A program made the position numbers and the translations under genes. A DNA stretch of 64,000 bases from Streptomyces subrutilus. GTDB lineage: Bacteria; Actinomycetota; Actinomycetes; Streptomycetales; Streptomycetaceae. The notes beneath the pieces were generated by a model that saw only the letters and a list, made by a program, of their open reading frames with translations, searched no databases and was not told the origin of the DNA. Below are positions 27,278 to 40,463 of this stretch, piece by piece (the stretch's first letter is position 1; each line of letters opens with the position of its first letter). Where the stretch lies: NCBI RefSeq assembly GCF_008704535.1, contig NZ_CP023701.1, positions 5,498,001-5,562,000 of the forward strand, in the 5' to 3' direction.

Positions 27278-28702
27278 TCATCCCTTGGGTGAGGTGAGTT
27301 CCGTGCCCGCGAGGAGCGCGGCGAGTTCGACGAGGTCGGTCCCGGCCAGCCGCGGGAGGGCGCAGCCGGACAGGGTCCGGCAGGCCCCGCGCCAGGCGGC
27401 GGGGATCGAACCGCCGCCGCCGAGCGCGCCGGTGAGGGCGCCGGCGAGGGCGGGTGCGGAGTCCGCGACGCGGGACAGGCAGGCGGCGGCGGGGACGGCC
27501 TCGGACACCGCGCCGCGCGACGCGGTGGCGAGGGCGAGGGCCACGGGGACGGTCTCGGCGGCGGCGATCCCGTAGCTGTAGACGTGGTCCACGATCTCGT
27601 GTTCGAGGGTGGGGACGATGGCGAAGGCGCCCCCGCCGCCGGTGTGGGTGCGGGCGAGGCGGACGGCGTGGCGGGCGTTGCGGCCGATCTCGGTGGACGC
27701 GGGGAGCTGGGCGAGGGCGGCCTCGACGGCCGCGTCGACGTCCGCGCCGGCCAGGGCGGTGGCGATGGCGGCGGCCATCGCGCGGGCGCCGTGGACGCCG
27801 TCGCCGTCCTGGGTGTAGCGGGCGTCGAACTCGGCGAGGTCCGCCGCCGGGCCGGGGTCGCCCGGGTGCACGACGGCGAGGACGCAGGCGCGGACGCAGG
27901 CGGCGTCGTCGAAGTAGTGCGGGTTGTCGTGCCCGGTGGCGGGCGGGCGCAGGCCGGCGGCGAGGTTGCCCAGGCCGGCCCGGACGGAGATCCGGGCCCG
28001 CAGCGGGAGGACGGCGGACTCGACCTCGGGGGCGCGTTCGGCGGCGGCGGCGACCTCGGAGGCGAGGGCGTTCCAGGCGAGGTCGATGGCGGCGCGCATG
28101 CGGCGGGACCGGGAGAGGTCGCTGAGCAGCACGCCGGCCGCGGTGAGCACGGACTCGGCGGCGAACGCGGCCCATTCGGCGTCGTCGCTCGGGCCCAGGC
28201 GCAGGGGCTCGGGGGGCTGGTTCAGGGCGATGGGGACGGGGAGGGTGGTGGTGGCGTTCCGCTCGGCGAAGGTGTCGAGCTCGCGGGTGAGGCGGCGGGT
28301 CCACTCGGGCATGCGGCTGGCGCGGTGGCGGGCCGCGGGCCAGCCGGCCGCGTCGCCCGCGGCGAGCCCGAGCAGCAGTCCCTCGATGCGGCGGGCGCCG
28401 CCGGCGGCCGGGTCCCCCGCGGGGAGCACGGCGGTACGGACCGCGCCGGCCCGGGCCCGGTCCCCCGCGCAGCGGGATGCTCCGCCCCCGCCGTCGGCCG
28501 CGGCGGGGGCGGGCGGCGCGGGCCGCTCCCGTACGTCGGGCGGCCGGCCCCCGGACGACGCCCCCGCGGGGCCCGGACCGGTGACCACCCCGGCGCGCGG
28601 AGCTGCCGGGAGGGCGGGGGCGGCGGGGGCGGGTGTCAGGGAGGCCGGGGCCGGGTCCCGTGGGGTGGGCGGGGGGTCGGGGGCGTAGGGGGGCGGGGTC
28701 AT
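27278..28702 (-). CDS. divergent ADP-ribosylglycohydrolase-like protein with altered metal site
   Basis: After about 110 residues of Pro/Ala/Gly-rich sequence, a DraG-like domain begins with RIEGLLLGLAAGDAAGWP. The TDDT motif has become SDDAE, and the C-terminal GRDxDT motif has become SRVADS, losing the first metal Asp. It may have a changed or lost activity, perhaps acting as a partner of a neighbour. The ATG at 28702 overlaps the preceding stop; the real start could be further inside the low-complexity region. Confidence 0.75.
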   Translation of the reverse strand: MTPPPYAPDPPPTPRDPAPASLTPAPAAPALPAAPRAGVVTGPGPAGASSGGRPPDVRERPAPPAPAAADGGGGASRCAGDRARAGAVRTAVLPAGDPAAGGARRIEGLLLGLAAGDAAGWPAARHRASRMPEWTRRLTRELDTFAERNATTTLPVPIALNQPPEPLRLGPSDDAEWAAFAAESVLTAAGVLLSDLSRSRRMRAAIDLAWNALASEVAAAAERAPEVESAVLPLRARISVRAGLGNLAAGLRPPATGHDNPHYFDDAACVRACVLAVVHPGDPGPAADLAEFDARYTQDGDGVHGARAMAAAIATALAGADVDAAVEAALAQLPASTEIGRNARHAVRLARTHTGGGGAFAIVPTLEHEIVDHVYSYGIAAAETVPVALALATASRGAVSEAVPAAACLSRVADSAPALAGALTGALGGGGSIPAAWRGACRTLSGCALPRLAGTDLVELAALLAGTELTSPKG

Positions 28703-29685
28703 CGGGGGCCCTCGTATTCGGGGGTCAGGAGGTCCGCGATGTCCAGCACGTGGTAGCCCCGCATCGAGGGCAGGCAGCTGCCGCGGACCGGGCCGATGGC
28801 CGCGGCCCAGTCGGCCGGGATCGCCCCGGCGCCCGACAGCGCGCCGGCCAGGGCGCCGGCGACCGCCGCGGTGGTGTCCGCGTCGCGGCCCATGTTCACG
28901 GCGGTCAGGACGGACGGGGCGAAGTCGCCCCGGCAGGCCGCGAACGCGCCGAAGGCCAGTCCGACCGCCTCCGGGGCCAGGTCCGTCCACGGGTAGCCGC
29001 CGATCACCACCGCGGAGCGCACGGCCCGTTCGCCGCGCGGGGCCGCGGTCACCGCGCGGCGCAGGGAGCGGGCCGTCCAGGAGTCGGAGGGGATGACCGA
29101 GAGGGCCGCCGAGACCACCGAGGCCGGGGAGCCGCCCGCCATGGCGGCCGCGACGCCCGCCGCCACCGCCTGGCCGCCGTAGATGCCCTCGCCGTCGTGG
29201 CTCACGCAGCCGTCGATGGCGACGAGCCGGGCCGCCTCCGCCGGCCGCCCGGCCGCGAAGACCCCGAAGGGGGCCGCGCGCATGGCGAGCCCGTCCGACC
29301 AGGCGTGCCGGTGCTGGGCCGAGATCGGTGCGGCGAGACCGCGGCGGAGGTTCTCCAGGGTGCCGCGCTCGGAGAAGCCCGCCCCGCGGAACGGCCCCTC
29401 GTCCAGGTCCGCGATCCAGTGGTGCCAGGCCCGTTCCACGTGGGAGACGGCGAGCGCCGAGCCGTGGCGGGCCAGCAGCAGCCCGGAGAAGATCGCGTAC
29501 TCGGTGTCGTCCGTGCCCGCCGGGTCGTCCGACACGAAGCCCTCGATGCGGCCCCACTTCGCCCGGATCTCCGACGGCTTCATGTTCTCCGCGGGGGCGC
29601 CCAGCGCGTCGCCGACCGCGAGCCCCAGAAGAGCGCCCCGCGCCCGTTCGAGGAGGACCTGCGGATCGCATGCAGTCAGCTCCAT
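28699..29685 (-). CDS. ADP-ribosylglycohydrolase-family protein, first gene of operon
   Basis: This 328-residue protein has an intact DraG/ARH metal site: AVGDALGAPAE near residue 22, GTDDTEYAIFSG near 57, and NMGRDADTTAAVAGALAGA near 275. It leads the seven-gene minus-strand operon that ends with the CitE-type lyase. The upstream 267-nt region holds the likely promoter. As for its paralogues, the ribosylated substrate is unknown. Confidence 0.9.
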   Translation of the reverse strand: MELTACDPQVLLERARGALLGLAVGDALGAPAENMKPSEIRAKWGRIEGFVSDDPAGTDDTEYAIFSGLLLARHGSALAVSHVERAWHHWIADLDEGPFRGAGFSERGTLENLRRGLAAPISAQHRHAWSDGLAMRAAPFGVFAAGRPAEAARLVAIDGCVSHDGEGIYGGQAVAAGVAAAMAGGSPASVVSAALSVIPSDSWTARSLRRAVTAAPRGERAVRSAVVIGGYPWTDLAPEAVGLAFGAFAACRGDFAPSVLTAVNMGRDADTTAAVAGALAGALSGAGAIPADWAAAIGPVRGSCLPSMRGYHVLDIADLLTPEYEGPR

Positions 29686-29952
29686 GGCGCGCCTCTCCAC
29701 TTGGTGGGACCCATGATGAGCCCTTGGGGGATTTGTGCCATGGCATGTGGTTTGTCGCTCGTCGCGAAACGCCCCGCGTCTGCTCCCGTCACCCGGTCGC
29801 CGATCCGTAAAACCGCAGGTAAGTACGGCCTTCCTTGCTGGCGGGCGGCAAAAATCGTGCGTAGTTTCGAGGTGTTCAGGCGGAGTGGGTGCCCGCGCGT
29901 CGACCGCGTGACGGCTTCGCGTACCCACTCGTACAAAAGGGGAGATACCGCC
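29686..29952. promoter_or_regulatory. divergent control region with TGCCATGGCA palindrome
   Basis: This gap separates the ADP-ribosylglycohydrolase operon (minus) from the VIT-type transporter (plus). A perfect palindrome TGCCATGGCA lies at 29736-29745, about 50 nt upstream of the 29685 start, a plausible operator. The right half is AT-richer (CAAAAATCG, TAGTTT) and probably contains the transporter promoter. No iron-regulator box of DtxR or Fur type is evident. Confidence 0.35.
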
Positions 29953-30684
29953 GTGTCCATCATCGATGTCGAAGCACCGCTGCACACCGCCCACCGCGAC
30001 AACCACACCCACCGCGACGTCAACGGCGGATGGCTGCGCCCGGCGGTCTTCGGCGCGATGGACGGGCTCGTCTCCAACCTCGCCCTGATGACGGGCGTGG
30101 CCGGCGGCGCCGTCGCCCCGCACGTCGTGGTCGTCACCGGCCTGGCGGGCCTGGCGGCCGGCGCCTTCTCGATGGCGGCCGGCGAGTACACCTCCGTCGC
30201 CTCGCAGCGCGAGCTGGTCCTCGCCGAGCTCGACGTGGAGCGCCAGCAGCTGCGCAAGCACCCCGTCGACGAGATGGAGGAGCTGGCCGAGCTGTACGTC
30301 TCGCGCGGCGTCGAGCCCCCGCTGGCCCGCGAGGTCGCCATGCAGCTGTCGCGCGACCCGGAGCAGGCGCTGGAGATACACGCCCGCGAGGAGCTCGGGA
30401 TCGACCCCGACGACCTGCCCTCGCCGCTCGTCGCCGCGGTCTCCTCGTTCGGCTCCTTCGCGCTGGGCGCGCTGCTCCCGCTGCTGCCGTACCTGCTCGG
30501 CGCCGTCTCGCTGTGGCCGGCCGTGCTGCTCGCGCTGGCGGGGCTCTTCGCCTGCGGCGCCGTCGTCTCGCGGATCACCGCCCGGTCGTGGTGGTACGGC
30601 GGTCTGCGGCAGCTCGCGCTGGGTGGCGCGGCCGCGGGTGTGACGTACATCCTGGGCACCTGGATCGGTGGGGCCGTAGGCTGA
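29953..30684 (+). CDS. VIT1/CCC1-family transporter
   Basis: The 243-residue protein begins with a short His-rich segment (HTAHRDNHTHRD) followed by WLRPAVFGAMDGLVSNLALMTGV, the first helix of the VIT1/CCC1 family of Fe/Mn transporters (read in parts). MAAGEYTSVASQRE matches the family's conserved second-helix motif, and a soluble Glu-rich insert (about 80-150) resembles the cytosolic metal-binding domain. Three C-terminal helices follow. It likely exports Fe(II) or Mn(II) from the cytosol. A GTG start follows the purine-rich AAGGGGAG site. Confidence 0.9.
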   Translation: MSIIDVEAPLHTAHRDNHTHRDVNGGWLRPAVFGAMDGLVSNLALMTGVAGGAVAPHVVVVTGLAGLAAGAFSMAAGEYTSVASQRELVLAELDVERQQLRKHPVDEMEELAELYVSRGVEPPLAREVAMQLSRDPEQALEIHAREELGIDPDDLPSPLVAAVSSFGSFALGALLPLLPYLLGAVSLWPAVLLALAGLFACGAVVSRITARSWWYGGLRQLALGGAAAGVTYILGTWIGGAVG

Positions 30685-30804
30685 CCGCGCAGGGAGTGGG
30701 ACACTATGCAGTACGCAACATAAGTAGTCAGTTACTCGGCGGTTTCGATTCTGTGTCCGCCGGGCATCACACCAGGGCGCCGGGCAACGATGCCCCCTCG
30801 CGTC

Positions 30805-30858
30805 GGGACCTTCGACCCGCCGTTGCGTCGTCCAAGATCTGCGAAGGTCCCCTCTTTT
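30805..30858 (+). terminator. hairpin with TCTTTT tail upstream of gltB
   Basis: GGGACCTTCG (30805-30814) is perfectly complementary to CGAAGGTCCC (30842-30851), separated by a 27-nt loop and followed by CTCTTTT. The U-rich tail supports termination, either of the transporter mRNA or as an attenuator before gltB. Confidence 0.5.
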
Positions 30859-30921
30859 CCGCCTCGTGACATGTCCGCATGTTGGAACGGCGTATCCGCT
30901 TCTCGGGATCGCCGTCATCAT

Positions 30922-30937
30922 GTAACCTGCACGAAAT
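30922..30937 (+). promoter_or_regulatory. GlnR-like box upstream of gltB
   Basis: GTAAC, six bases, then GAAAT matches the half-site pattern GTnAC-N6-GAAAC described for the Streptomyces nitrogen regulator GlnR, with one mismatch. It lies 65 bp before the gltB ATG. Glutamate synthase would be a sensible nitrogen-control target, but a full four-part GlnR site is not evident. Confidence 0.4.
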
Positions 30938-31001
30938 TTCGCAGAGGGCCAACGTCGTCCCTCGGCTATGCACATATGCCACGACGACGACGGGAGAGCC
31001 G

Positions 31002-35619
<4,618 letters not shown>

Positions 35620-35627
<8 letters not shown>

Positions 35628-37080
35628 CCCGAAGGGCTTCCTCACCACCCCGCGCGAGACCGCCCGCACCCGCCCCGTGGCCGACCGGGTGAAGGACTGG
35701 AACGAGGTCTACGTCCCGGGCTCGCTCCTCCCGATCATCAGCAAGCAGGCCGGCCGCTGCATGGACTGCGGCATCCCGTTCTGCCACAACGGCTGTCCGC
35801 TCGGGAACCTGATCCCGGAGTGGAACGACTTCGCCTACCGCGAGGACTGGACCGCGGCCTCCGAGCGGCTGCACGCGACGAACAACTTCCCGGAGTTCAC
35901 CGGCCGCCTGTGCCCGGCACCGTGCGAGTCGGCCTGCGTGCTCGGCATCAACCAGCCCGCCGTCACCATCAAGAACGTCGAAGTCTCGATCATCGACAAG
36001 GCCTGGGACAACGGCGGCGTCACCCCGCAGCCCCCGGAGCGCCTCTCCGGCAAGACCGTCGCCGTCATCGGCTCCGGCCCGGCCGGCCTGGCCGCCGCCC
36101 AGCAGCTGACCCGGGCCGGCCACACCGTGGCCGTGTACGAGCGCGCGGACCGCATCGGCGGCCTGCTGCGCTACGGCATCCCCGAGTTCAAGATGGAGAA
36201 GGTGCACATCAACCGCCGCATCGAGCAGATGCGCGCGGAGGGCACCAAGTTCCGCACGGGCGTGGAGATCGGCCGCGACCTGGACGCCGCGCAGCTGCGC
36301 AAGCGGTACGACGCGGTGGTCATCGCGGCCGGCGCCACGGTCTCCCGCGACCTGCCGGCCCCGGGCCGCGAGCTCAAGGGCATCCACTTCGCGATGGAGT
36401 ACCTGCCGCTCGCCAACAAGGTGCAGGAGGGCGACTTCGTCGCCCCTCCGATCACCGCCGCGGGCAAGCACGTGGTCGTCATCGGCGGCGGCGACACGGG
36501 CGCGGACTGCGTGGGCACCGCCCACCGCCAGGGCGCGGCCTCGGTCACCCAGCTGGAGATCATGCCGCGGCCCTCGGAGGAGCGGGCGGCCGGCCAGCCG
36601 TGGCCGACCTTCCCCATGCTGTACAAGGTCACCTCGGCCCACGAGGAGGGCGGCGAGCGGATCTACTCCGTCTCCACCACCCACTTCGAGGGCGACGAGG
36701 ACGGCAACGTCCGGTCCCTGCACCTGATCGAGGTCGCCTTCGAGGACGGCAAGCTGGTCCAGAAGCCCGGCAGCGAGCGCGTCCTCCCCGCGCAGCTGGT
36801 CACCCTGGCGATGGGCTTCACCGGCACCGACCAGGCGAACGGCCTGGTCCAGCAGTTCGGCCTGGCCCTGGACGCGCGCGGCAACATCGAGCGCGACGCC
36901 TCCTACGCGACCAACGTCGACGGCGTCTTCGTGGCCGGCGACGCGGGCCGCGGCCAGTCGCTCATCGTCTGGGCCATCGCGGAGGGCCGTTCGGCCGCCC
37001 GCGGCGTGGACCGCTTCCTGACCGGCGCGAGCGCGCTGCCGTACCCGGTCAAGCCGACGGACCGCTCCATCACCGTCTGA
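35620..37080 (+). CDS. gltD: glutamate synthase small subunit
   Basis: GltD passes electrons from NADPH to GltB. The N-terminal 4Fe-4S cysteine clusters are CMDCGIPFCHNGCPLGN (near residue 47) and CPAPCESACVLGI. FAD binding is marked by GSGPAGLAAAQ and NADPH binding by VIGGGDTGADCVG. The 486-residue length is standard. It overlaps the end of gltB by 8 nt and is followed by a perfect hairpin. Confidence 0.98.
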
Positions 37081-37090
37081 CCCCGGCGCC

Positions 37091-37118
37091 GGGCCCGCAC
37101 CCCTTCGGGTGCGGGCCC
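37091..37118 (+). terminator. hairpin after gltD
   Basis: GGGCCCGCACCC (37091-37102) pairs perfectly with GGGTGCGGGCCC (37107-37118) across a CTTC loop, 10 nt after the gltD stop. It is GC-rich with no U-tract, the common Streptomyces form. Confidence 0.75.
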
Positions 37119-37260
37119 GCACCACCCGCAAGGCCCCCGCCCGCGAGGGCGGGACCCCTCATACGGCCCGTACAACGGAGTACGGAACCCCGACACCGCG
37201 CCCGCCATGTCCCCGACCAGGGATGGCGGGCGCGGTGGCGTCCGGGGCCGCCCGCGGGCG

Positions 37261-40200
37261 CTACCCGGAGCGCGGGGCGCGGTCCTCCCGGGCGGGGCCG
37301 ACGCGGGCCGTCAGGGCCGCCAGGGCCGCCCGGGTCGTGACGCCCGTCTTGCGGTAGATGTGGGACAGGTGGGTGTCGACCGTGCGCGGGCTCAGGTACA
37401 GGCGGCCCGCGATGGCCGGGGTCGTCAGGCCCTCGGCGACCAGGGCCGCGATCTGCCGCTCGCGCGGGGTCAGGCCGGGCAGCGCGGACCGCGGGGGCGC
37501 GGGCGGCGGGCCGGCGGGCGGCGGGGCCGGGGGGAGGAGGTCGGCCAGGCCCGTCAGCAGGCCCGCCCCGCCCGCCCGGGCCAGGCGCCGGCCGCGGTGC
37601 CACATCCGCGGGCCCGTGCCGTCCGTCGCCAGCGCGGCGCCCAGCAGCAGCGACTGGGCCTCCCACAGGGTGGCTCCGCACAGCGCCGCCTCCTCGGCCG
37701 CCCGTGCGCAGAGCCGGGCGGCGGCTCCGGGGTCGCCGTCCGCTGCCAGCAGGTGGGCGGCGCTGCGCAGGGCCGAGGCCCGCTGGGTGGGCAGCCCGAG
37801 CCGGCCGGCCTCCTCCCGCGCCCGCCGGGCCCACTCACGGGCCGGGTCCAGGTCGCCGGTGGCGACGGCCGAGGCCACCAGGGCCTCCAGGAACAGCGGC
37901 CGCATCGACGGCTGCAGCCCGGCCAGGTCGTCGCGGCCCGCGTGCAGCATCGCCGCCCGGGCCCGGTCCGCGTCCCCGCCGTACAGGGCCGCGTACCCGA
38001 GCACGCACCAGGCGAGCGAGGCCCACCAGCTGCGCCGGCCGCCCGCCACCGCCACCGCCTCCTCGGCGACCGCGAGCGCGGTCCGGTCCCCGGGCGGCAG
38101 CGCCGCGAGGAGCACCTGGGCCCGGTTGGCGAGGACCACGGTGAGCAGTTCGCCGCTGCCGGTCGCGCGGGCGATCCCCTCGGCCTCGTCGGCCAGCTCC
38201 CGCGCCGAGTCCAGCCGGCAGGTGTTCATCCGCACCGCGGCCTTGCACAGCAGCAGGTGGGTCAGGATGTACAGCTCCCCGCCGCGCCGGGCGGCGGCCA
38301 GGCCCCGGTCGGCGTACCGCTCCGCCGCCTCGAAGCGCTCCAGGTGGAACTCCGCCCAGCCCAGCCGGGCCAGCGCCTCGCACCGGCCCGCGAGGTCCCG
38401 GTCGGTCAGCGTCTCCAGCCGGGCTCCGGCGCGGGCGGAGAACTCCCGGGCCGCGTCGAGGTTCCCCTCGTACGTCTCCCCGAGCGCGCACAGCGCGAGC
38501 GCCTCGGCGGCGGCCGGCCCGTCGCCGAGGCGCTCGGCCAGCTCGAAGGCGGCCAGGACGTCGGCGCGCACCCGCGGGAACGGGGTGGAGTGCGGGGCGG
38601 ACGCGCCCAGTTCGAGGCCGAGGGCGAGGGCGTCGCAGGGGCGCGGGGCGGGCCGGCGGGCCAGTTCGCGACGGAGCAGGGAGAGGGCGGCGTCGTAGTC
38701 GCCGAGGTGGCGTTCCATCGAAGCGCACAGGGTGACGGCCGCGGCCCGCAGCCCGGTGGCGTCGTCCGGGGCGACCGCGTCGGCCACCGCGTACGACAGG
38801 TCCCGGCTCTCGCGCAGTTCGCCGCAGACGCTCAGGGCGCGGGCCCGCGCCAGCATCAGCTCCAGCCGGCGCCGTCCGTGCGCCGGGTCGTGGGGCAGGA
38901 CGCGCAGGACGGCCCCCAGCCAGTGCGCGCAGCTCGCGGGGGCGGTCGCCGCGGCCTTGTCGGCGGCCTCCAGCAGTACGGCGACCCGCTCCGGCTCCCA
39001 GGAGGTCAGCGAGCGCTCGACGTGGTGCGCCCGGACGGTGGCTCCCGCCCCGGCGCGGGCCAGGGCGCGGGCCGCGGCCCGGTGCATGCGGATGCGGCGC
39101 TGCGGGTCGGTGTCCTCGTGGACGGCCGTGCGCAGCACCGGGTGGCGCAGCGCCCAGCTCCCGCCGGGGCCCGGCCGCACCAGGTCGCGGGCGGCCAGGG
39201 CGCGCAGATCGGCGTCGAGGCCGTCGGAATCGTGGCCGTCGGAGTCGAGGCCGTCGGCGCCGGGGCCGTCCCGTCCGGCTCCGGTGACGGCGGCCAGCAG
39301 GGCGGGGGTGGCGTGGTCGCCGAGCAGGGCGACGGCCTGGGCGGTACGGCGCTGCGCCCCGGTCAGCGGGGTCAGTTCGTCGAGCAGCAGCGCGGCCAGG
39401 CCGGGGCCGCCGGCCGGGCCCGGGGCGGCGCCCCGGCCCCGGCCCTGTCCCTGGAGGAGGGCGAGGAAGTAGAGGGGGTTGCCGCCGCTGGCGGCGTACA
39501 GGCGGGCGGCGCGGGCGGGCGGCAGTCCCGGTGCGAGGTGTTCGACGCAGGCCCGTTCGGCCAGCGGGCCGAGGTCCAGGCGCAGCACGGCGCCGGTGTC
39601 GATGCCCCGGGTCAGCGCGGCGCCCAACGGGGCCGCCGTCTGGCGCTCGCGCCGGGCCACGGCGAGGAGGACGGGGGCGTGCGGGGGGTGGCGCAGGAGG
39701 TGGTCGAGGAGCTCCAGCGAGGCCGGGTCGGCCCAGTGGAGGTCGTCGAGGGCGATGAGCAGGCCGGGCCCGGTGCGGCGGGCCAGCGCGGTGAACAGCC
39801 GGGCGGCGGCCCGGTGCACCGCGAACCGCCCCTCGGACCGGCGGGACGGATCAGGGGCCCCGGGCGGCAGGGGTTCGGCGGCTGCCGGGACTCCGGTTGG
39901 CGCGGTGCCGGGGGCGGTGCCGGGCGCGGTGCCGGGGGGTGCGCCGGTTCGGGCGGCCGCGGGCTCCGGCGGCGGGGGCGGGGGTGGTTCCACGCCGTAC
40001 AGGACCGGGGCCGCCGCCGGCTCGGGGGCGCCCAGGGCGTGCAGCAGGTCCGGGTCCAGGTCGGCGAGGGCGTCGGTGAACAGGCCGAACGGGACGTGCC
40101 GTTCGTACTCGGTGGCCCGGCCGCGCAGCACCGTCAGCCCGCGCGCCGCGGCCCGGGCGCACAGCTCGGCCAGCAGCCGGCTCTTGCCGATGCCCGCGGC

Positions 40201-40332
40201 GCCGGTGAGGTCGACGACCCCCGGCCCGCCGCCCGGGCCGCCGCGCGCGCCGCGTCCGGCGAGCCCTTCGACCACCGCGTCCAGCCGGTCCAGCTCGGCC
40301 GCCCGGCCCACCGGCGGAGTCCTGCGTTCCAT
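37261..40332 (-). CDS. LAL-type LuxR family ATPase regulator
   Basis: This 1023-residue protein has the architecture of large ATP-binding LuxR regulators. An AAA domain at the N-terminus contains Walker A TGAAGIGKSRL and Walker B LLIALDDLHWADP. A long TPR-like helical middle follows, and a LuxR HTH ends the protein (LTPRERQIAALVAEGLTTPAIAGRLYLS, read in parts). Between Walker A and B sits an unusual ~60-residue Pro-rich insert with PPPPPPP and three PGTA repeats. The family usually activates secondary-metabolite or sugar-use genes; targets are unknown here. ATG 40332 is chosen, directly behind a GGGGAGGC site. Confidence 0.9.
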   Translation of the reverse strand: MERRTPPVGRAAELDRLDAVVEGLAGRGARGGPGGGPGVVDLTGAAGIGKSRLLAELCARAAARGLTVLRGRATEYERHVPFGLFTDALADLDPDLLHALGAPEPAAAPVLYGVEPPPPPPPEPAAARTGAPPGTAPGTAPGTAPTGVPAAAEPLPPGAPDPSRRSEGRFAVHRAAARLFTALARRTGPGLLIALDDLHWADPASLELLDHLLRHPPHAPVLLAVARRERQTAAPLGAALTRGIDTGAVLRLDLGPLAERACVEHLAPGLPPARAARLYAASGGNPLYFLALLQGQGRGRGAAPGPAGGPGLAALLLDELTPLTGAQRRTAQAVALLGDHATPALLAAVTGAGRDGPGADGLDSDGHDSDGLDADLRALAARDLVRPGPGGSWALRHPVLRTAVHEDTDPQRRIRMHRAAARALARAGAGATVRAHHVERSLTSWEPERVAVLLEAADKAAATAPASCAHWLGAVLRVLPHDPAHGRRRLELMLARARALSVCGELRESRDLSYAVADAVAPDDATGLRAAAVTLCASMERHLGDYDAALSLLRRELARRPAPRPCDALALGLELGASAPHSTPFPRVRADVLAAFELAERLGDGPAAAEALALCALGETYEGNLDAAREFSARAGARLETLTDRDLAGRCEALARLGWAEFHLERFEAAERYADRGLAAARRGGELYILTHLLLCKAAVRMNTCRLDSARELADEAEGIARATGSGELLTVVLANRAQVLLAALPPGDRTALAVAEEAVAVAGGRRSWWASLAWCVLGYAALYGGDADRARAAMLHAGRDDLAGLQPSMRPLFLEALVASAVATGDLDPAREWARRAREEAGRLGLPTQRASALRSAAHLLAADGDPGAAARLCARAAEEAALCGATLWEAQSLLLGAALATDGTGPRMWHRGRRLARAGGAGLLTGLADLLPPAPPPAGPPPAPPRSALPGLTPRERQIAALVAEGLTTPAIAGRLYLSPRTVDTHLSHIYRKTGVTTRAALAALTARVGPAREDRAPRSG

Positions 40333-40463
40333 CACGCCTCCCCGGGGGTCCGGTATACCCGCGAACGGGGCCCGGGATACGTAGGCGGTTCTACGGATGC
40401 CGCCGCCGCGGCCGGACTGCGAGCATCGGGGGAGAGTTCGCGCCGTGCCCGAGGGAAGGCCGC

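Larger units (their letters stand above)
30685..31001 (+). promoter_or_regulatory. gltB upstream region with hairpin and GlnR-like box
   Basis: This 317-nt gap holds no convincing gene. It contains a terminator-like hairpin (30805-30858), a GlnR-like element (30922-30937) and, near 30700-30735, an AT-rich segment with CACTAT and a short AGTA/TACT repeat that could be a promoter. Depending on where transcription starts, the hairpin is either the transporter terminator or part of a gltB leader. Confidence 0.4.

Noticed and set aside
29686..29952. DtxR/Fur-type iron box in front of the VIT1/CCC1 transporter
   Set aside because: No TTAGGTTAGGCTAACCTAA-like palindrome is present; only an unrelated TGCCATGGCA.
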